NCBI GenBank assembly: GCA_002360495.1
Contig: DEQO01000141.1
Coordinates: forward strand, 1-18,729
Length of the DNA: 18,729 nucleotides
Direction of reading: 5' to 3'
Origin: Flavobacteriales bacterium UBA3364
GTDB taxonomy: Bacteria > Bacteroidota > Bacteroidia > Flavobacteriales_F > PHOS-HE28
Shown here piece after piece: positions 15,221 through 18,729 of the stretch. Positions within the stretch are counted from its first letter, which is position 1; every line of letters begins with the position of its first letter. The notes beneath the pieces were generated by a model. The model ran no database searches and was not told the origin of the DNA. It worked only from the letters and a program-made list of their open reading frames with translations. Made by a program: the position numbers and the translations under genes.

Positions 15221-17035
15221 CTACTCCAGGACTACCAGGTTGCGTGCGGAGGTGGAGCGACCATCCACGACGAGGCGATAACCGTAGATGCCGGACCGCA
15301 ACGACGTTGTATAGTGGATCTCCTGGGTGCCGGAGCGACGCACGACGGGTAGATCGATCAGGTCACGTCCCATCGCATCGTGGATGACGATACGGGCATG
15401 GACGAACGGAACCCGTTCCCCCACGTCCACAGCGAAGACGGTACGGAGTGCGAACGGGTTCGGACGACAAGGCAACAACGTGATACCGTCCAGTGCGAAC
15501 GGGCCCACTTCCGCGAAGCCGATGGGTGCACAATCCAGCCCATACGGTAACTGGTCTGTTTCCGCTGGTGGCGTAGCGGCATCGTTGAACTTGAACACCT
15601 CGGCGGAGAAGGGGCTTGTAATGCCATCGGCGTCAACCCCTGCAACGGTCACGTAGTATCCGTGGCCTGCCTCCAGGCCGGGAATGACGTAGGAGCTCTC
15701 CGTGGTGCGGTACAGTGCATCGAGGTCCGTGTAGTTGTCCAGCGCATGCACCCCGATGCGATAGGAGACCAGGTCCGGGCTTGGGTCGATGGCGACACGG
15801 AGTCCGGTGGGTTCATCCAAAACCGTGTAGGTGGGTGGCTCAGGTCCTAGCGCCAGCAGTGTGGCCGCCATCCCGTTGATCACCGCGTTCCGTTGCAGGT
15901 AGTTGAAGTCCACGAAGAAGCTGTCCACGGCAAGGTCCCCATCCGTGTCGACCCCGAGGATGTCGCTGCTCGTATGCTGGCGGTCGGTGTACCCCTCTAT
16001 CGGGTTGCCATCACCATGCTCGTTCGCTGCCGTGAACCGGATGCTCCGAAAACCGCTTTCGCGGAAAGGGATATGATCACCGCCCCGGCCGATCCTGTCC
16101 TCGCGGTCCATGATGGAAACGGTCATGGGAACCGGGACTTCGTGTTGCAACTTCTCCTGATAGCCCAGCTTCACCATGCGCGCAAGCCCTCGGTTGCCGG
16201 ACGTGATGGAGCCATCGCTGAAGAGCCGCACCTGCAGGCTGTCCACGTCGCCGGGCACCACGCAACCCGGTGGTGAAGCGGAATTACCGCAGTGGACGCC
16301 ACCGATCACGTCATTGTTCAGCACCCCTTTGATGGCGATGTTCTCCGTCACGCAGAACCGGGCCATGGCCGCGGCGCCGAGCAGCCCGTGTTCCTCGGCA
16401 GTGGTCAGCATGAAGACCAGGGTATGATCGAACGTGAACTGGCTGAGCACGCGAGCCAATTCCAACACCAAGGCCGACCCGCTGCCGTTGTCCTCCGCGC
16501 CTTCCGCAGCACAAACCGGGTCGCAACCGTCCTCGCAGCGACTGTCCAGGTGGGCCTCCAACAGGATGATCTTGTGACCGTTCGTGTTGCGGCCGGGCAG
16601 CACGGCGAACACATCGCGCCAACCGTTCGCACTTCCGCACTGGCCCTGGTCGTCCAGGTAGTCGAATTGCAGGTAAGCCGGTACGAGGCGGCCTTCGCTC
16701 GCTTCGCTGAATTGCTCGAACTTGGAAAAGGCCCAACGCCGCGCGGCCCCGATACCCGTGGTCGCCGAGGTGGTGTCGCTGTACGAATGGCGTGTTCCGA
16801 AACCAGCGATACGGACCAAGTGCTCCTTGAGTGAATCCGCGGAAACGGCGGTCCTGAGCGCGCAGATGATGCTTTCGTGATCATCGATCACAACGCTCTG
16901 TGCGTAGTCCTCGGGATCATGAAGGCCCCGCATGGCGGTGAGGGCTTCGCTACTGGTGCAACTGATGTTGCTCAGGACCTGCGCCGTGGAAGGACAGTGG
17001 ACCAGGCAGGACAGGATGATCAAGAGCATTCGCAT
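15221..17035 (-). CDS. Secreted M28-family zinc metallopeptidase with fibronectin-like and T9SS domains
   Basis: 604 residues from the ATG at 17035, which opens directly into a signal peptide (MRMLLIILSCLVHCPSTAQ). The frame upstream to 17128 is not signal-like. Residues about 145-400 are an M28 peptidase with a full set of two-zinc ligands: His162 and Asp164 in EAHLDS, Asp182 in AEDNGSGS, Glu214-Glu215 in TAEEHG, Asp242 in NNDVIG and His354 in DRQHTSSD. M28 enzymes are aminopeptidases or carboxypeptidases. A fibronectin type III-like domain lies at about 400-500 (LRVAIDPSPDLVSYRIGV...GLEAGHGYYVTVAGVDADG). A T9SS type A sorting domain ends the protein (PNPFALRTVF, IHDAMGRDL, SLRSGIYGYRLVV). 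It should be an extracellular or surface exopeptidase for nutrient peptides. It is convergent with the response regulator gene, 89 bp apart. Confidence 0.9.
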   Translation of the reverse strand: MRMLLIILSCLVHCPSTAQVLSNISCTSSEALTAMRGLHDPEDYAQSVVIDDHESIICALRTAVSADSLKEHLVRIAGFGTRHSYSDTTSATTGIGAARRWAFSKFEQFSEASEGRLVPAYLQFDYLDDQGQCGSANGWRDVFAVLPGRNTNGHKIILLEAHLDSRCEDGCDPVCAAEGAEDNGSGSALVLELARVLSQFTFDHTLVFMLTTAEEHGLLGAAAMARFCVTENIAIKGVLNNDVIGGVHCGNSASPPGCVVPGDVDSLQVRLFSDGSITSGNRGLARMVKLGYQEKLQHEVPVPMTVSIMDREDRIGRGGDHIPFRESGFRSIRFTAANEHGDGNPIEGYTDRQHTSSDILGVDTDGDLAVDSFFVDFNYLQRNAVINGMAATLLALGPEPPTYTVLDEPTGLRVAIDPSPDLVSYRIGVHALDNYTDLDALYRTTESSYVIPGLEAGHGYYVTVAGVDADGITSPFSAEVFKFNDAATPPAETDQLPYGLDCAPIGFAEVGPFALDGITLLPCRPNPFALRTVFAVDVGERVPFVHARIVIHDAMGRDLIDLPVVRRSGTQEIHYTTSLRSGIYGYRLVVDGRSTSARNLVVLE

Positions 17036-17054
17036 GTTGCCATGGGTCGATCCT

Positions 17055-17081
17055 GAAAAGTACGGATGAGCTGTCGAACAA
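17055..17081 (-). promoter_or_regulatory. Possible Bacteroidota-type promoter of the M28 peptidase gene
   Basis: On the minus strand, TACTTTTC (17062-17055) matches the Bacteroidota -7 element TAnnTTTG at all but the last base. TTG (17081-17079) lies 16 bases upstream, slightly closer than the usual -33 spacing. The -7 element ends about 20 bases before the ATG at 17035, which would give a short leader. Confidence 0.3.
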
Positions 17082-17086
17082 GCGAT

Positions 17087-17121
17087 CCTCCTGAAGGAGG
17101 CGCTTGGTGGAAGCGCCCACC
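17087..17121. promoter_or_regulatory. Overlapping hairpins between the LytTR operon and the peptidase gene
   Basis: CCTCC (17087-17091) pairs with GGAGG (17096-17100) over TGAA. GGCGCTT (17099-17105) pairs with AAGCGCC (17111-17117) over five bases. GGTGG (17106-17110) can instead pair with CCACC (17117-17121). The stems share bases, so they compete. On the minus strand they lie after the LytTR regulator and before the peptidase. With no T-tract, intrinsic termination is unproven. Confidence 0.35.
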
Positions 17122-17195
17122 CACGCACTGGGCCACGGAGCCACGTTCAATACCGGGGCCGCTTCGGCCTATCGGAACGGACCGGCCGCATCGGC

Positions 17196-17924
17196 TTACA
17201 GGCTCAATAGGTCCTTGAAACGCGCCGCTTGCCTGCGCGACACCTCCATGCTCTCCGGTTGGCCGCTCTTGTCGAGGCTCTTCAGCTTCACCATCAGGCC
17301 ACCATTGAACCACGGTTCGATCTTGTCCACCCACCGCAGGTTGATGATGTGCTTGCGGCTGGCACGGAAGAAGACCAGCGGATCCAGTTTCTCTTCCAGC
17401 TTGTTCAGGGAACGTAATACGAGCGGCTTCTGGTCATCGAAGCGCACACGAACGTAGTTGCCTTCGCTCTCGAAGTAACGCACGTCCTTCAGCGTTACGA
17501 ACCAGCACTTCTCGCCATCCTTCAGGAAGATCTGGTCGGTCTCGCGCAGGATGTCGCGCTGTGGCAGATCGGGATCGTGCTTGGTATGCAGCTTGTTCAA
17601 CGCGGCGGCCAGACGCTCTGGATCGATGGGCTTTACCACATAATCCAACGCGTTCACCTGGAACGCACGCAGGGCGTGCTCATCGTAGGCCGTTACGAAG
17701 ATCACCTGTGGTGCAGGGTCCAGTGCGGCAAGCAGTTCGAAGCCATCGCGGCCGGGCATGTTGATGTCCAGGAAGATCAGGTCCGGACGCTTCTCGGCGA
17801 CCATCGCTTCGGCCTCATCAGCATTCGCGGCCTCGCCCACGATCTCGATGCCGTCGTGTTTCTCCAGGAGGCTGGCAAGTTCCTTGCGCGCCAGTCGTTC
17901 GTCGTCGATGATGATCGCTTTCAT
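17196..17924 (-). CDS. LytTR-family response regulator
   Basis: 242 residues. The N-terminal receiver domain has a complete active site: acidic Asp7-Asp8-Glu9, phospho-acceptor Asp53 (FLDINMPGRDG), Thr78 (VTAYDEHALRAF) and Lys98 (YVVKPID). After a linker, residues about 135-240 form a LytTR DNA-binding domain (IFLKDGEKCWFVTLKDVRYFESEGNYVRV, LNKLEEKL, FFRASRKHIINL). This is the AlgR/AgrA/LytR class, which binds short direct repeats near promoters. The ATG at 17924 overlaps the stop of the upstream kinase gene as ATGA, so the two are translationally coupled and form a cognate pair. Targets are not known; the nearest downstream gene on the strand is the M28 peptidase, which may or may not be controlled by it. 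Confidence 0.93.
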   Translation of the reverse strand: MKAIIIDDERLARKELASLLEKHDGIEIVGEAANADEAEAMVAEKRPDLIFLDINMPGRDGFELLAALDPAPQVIFVTAYDEHALRAFQVNALDYVVKPIDPERLAAALNKLHTKHDPDLPQRDILRETDQIFLKDGEKCWFVTLKDVRYFESEGNYVRVRFDDQKPLVLRSLNKLEEKLDPLVFFRASRKHIINLRWVDKIEPWFNGGLMVKLKSLDKSGQPESMEVSRRQAARFKDLLSL

Positions 17925-18729
17925 GGTTCTGGTTGGTTGGGGCTGATGATCATCGGCCCGTACGGATCGGCTTTTCTCGCCAGCATGGGTAGTTCCAACT
18001 CGCTCACCACGAAGCCATCGCGGTTGGTGATCGTGAAGTTCGCTTCGCTGCCGTAGATGATGTCGAGCCGCTTGCGTGTGTTCTGCAGTCCGATCCCGCT
18101 GCCCTTCACAAGGCCTGGTTCGTAGTGACCGGTATTGCGTACGCTCAATACCAAGCCGTTCAGCGAACGCTGCGCGCTGATGTACAGGTCGCCGCCTTCC
18201 TTCAATGGCGCGATACCATGCCGAACGGCGTTCTCCACCAGCGTCTGTAGCAGCATGGGTGGCACCTGTTCCCGCTCCAGGTCGGCAGCCACGTCGAAAT
18301 GCACGCGCAACCGCTCTTCGTAGCGCATGCGCTCCAGCTCCAGATAGGCTTTCACGATATCGATCTCCTCGCCCAAAGGCACCAGGTTCCGTTTCACGGT
18401 GGCCATGGCGTTGCGCAGGATGGCGCTCAGCTGCGTGATGGAGCGCTTGGCCTGTTCGGGGTCCTCATCGATCAAGGCACGGATGCCGTTGAGCGCGTTG
18501 AACATGAAGTGCGGGTTCAACTGGGCCCGCAGCGTGGCCAGCTGTCCGTCGCGATTGGCCGCTTCCAGACGCAGGTTGCGCACCTCCTCCTTGCGACCCC
18601 GCATGAACCAGTGGTAGGCGAAGTAGCAGATGCCCCAGACTGTGAGCAGGATGCTCCAGGCGATCACCGATTCGAACACCGCCCCGCCGGCCAATGACGC
18701 GTCAGAGCCCGGGAAGAACACATCATGCA
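17921..18729 (-). CDS. LytS-type sensor histidine kinase (5' end outside window)
   Basis: The frame is open through the right edge, so the start given by the GTG at 18721 is not trusted and the protein is N-terminally truncated here. The visible part begins with the last transmembrane helix (VIAWSILLTVWGICYFAYHWF), then a short coiled linker and the His_kinase H-box (LRAQLNPHFMFNALNGI), whose histidine is the phospho-donor. The N-box (QTLVENAVRHGI) and G-box (GSGIGLQNTRKRL) of the HATPase domain follow. Kinases of this class usually have several N-terminal membrane helices that would lie beyond the window. It phosphorylates the LytTR regulator encoded by the overlapping downstream gene (ATGA overlap at 17921-17924). 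Confidence 0.93.
   Translation of the reverse strand, partial: HDVFFPGSDASLAGGAVFESVIAWSILLTVWGICYFAYHWFMRGRKEEVRNLRLEAANRDGQLATLRAQLNPHFMFNALNGIRALIDEDPEQAKRSITQLSAILRNAMATVKRNLVPLGEEIDIVKAYLELERMRYEERLRVHFDVAADLEREQVPPMLLQTLVENAVRHGIAPLKEGGDLYISAQRSLNGLVLSVRNTGHYEPGLVKGSGIGLQNTRKRLDIIYGSEANFTITNRDGFVVSELELPMLARKADPYGPMIISPNQPEP

Overview
The window looks like a GC-rich member of the Bacteroidota (Flavobacteriales-like). Two secreted proteins end in type IX secretion (T9SS) C-terminal sorting domains. Start codons lack Shine-Dalgarno sequences and often sit in contexts such as CAACCCC-ATG. There are several small lipoproteins and a LytS/LytTR two-component pair. The taxonomic call is an inference from these traits, not from a marker gene.

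Layout. (1) 1-365: the 3' end of an unrecognised gene. 366-505 is filled by an imperfect inverted repeat whose right arm ends five bases before the next start codon. (2) 506-8558: two very large tandem genes 4 bp apart. Each encodes a STAND-type NTPase of the nSTAND1 kind, then one transmembrane helix and a long beta-propeller-like sensor region. The NTPase N-termini are almost identical, while the sensors are largely unrelated. The first protein also has a C-terminal transmembrane helix. (3) 8553-10859: a minus-strand stretch with two polytopic membrane proteins, a small Asp/Gly-rich lipoprotein with a clear terminator, a possible 54-aa ORF, and a hairpin-rich leader. (4) 11062-11964: a lipoprotein with the CK-x-HDC signature of Ivy-type lysozyme inhibitors. 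(5) 11965-12937: nearly 1 kb with no firm gene, only two small minus-strand ORFs and what may be decayed coding sequence. (6) 12938-15131, plus strand: a T9SS-exported protein, a CxxC lipoprotein and an orphan NarL/LuxR response regulator with an altered acidic pocket. (7) 15221-18729, minus strand: a secreted M28 metallopeptidase with a T9SS domain, then the translationally coupled LytTR response regulator and LytS-type kinase. The kinase runs off the right edge.

The most notable unit is the nSTAND pair. It has the architecture of the signalling NTPases used in bacterial conflict and defence systems: a shared switch module with diversified sensors. Neither protein carries an N-terminal effector domain, the predicted topology puts the sensors on the far side of the inner membrane, and the two NTPase 5' ends look homogenised by recent gene conversion. 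Whether this is a defence system is inference; the only candidate partner in the window is the truncated upstream gene. The remaining genes are typical envelope and signalling functions and show no clear link to the pair.
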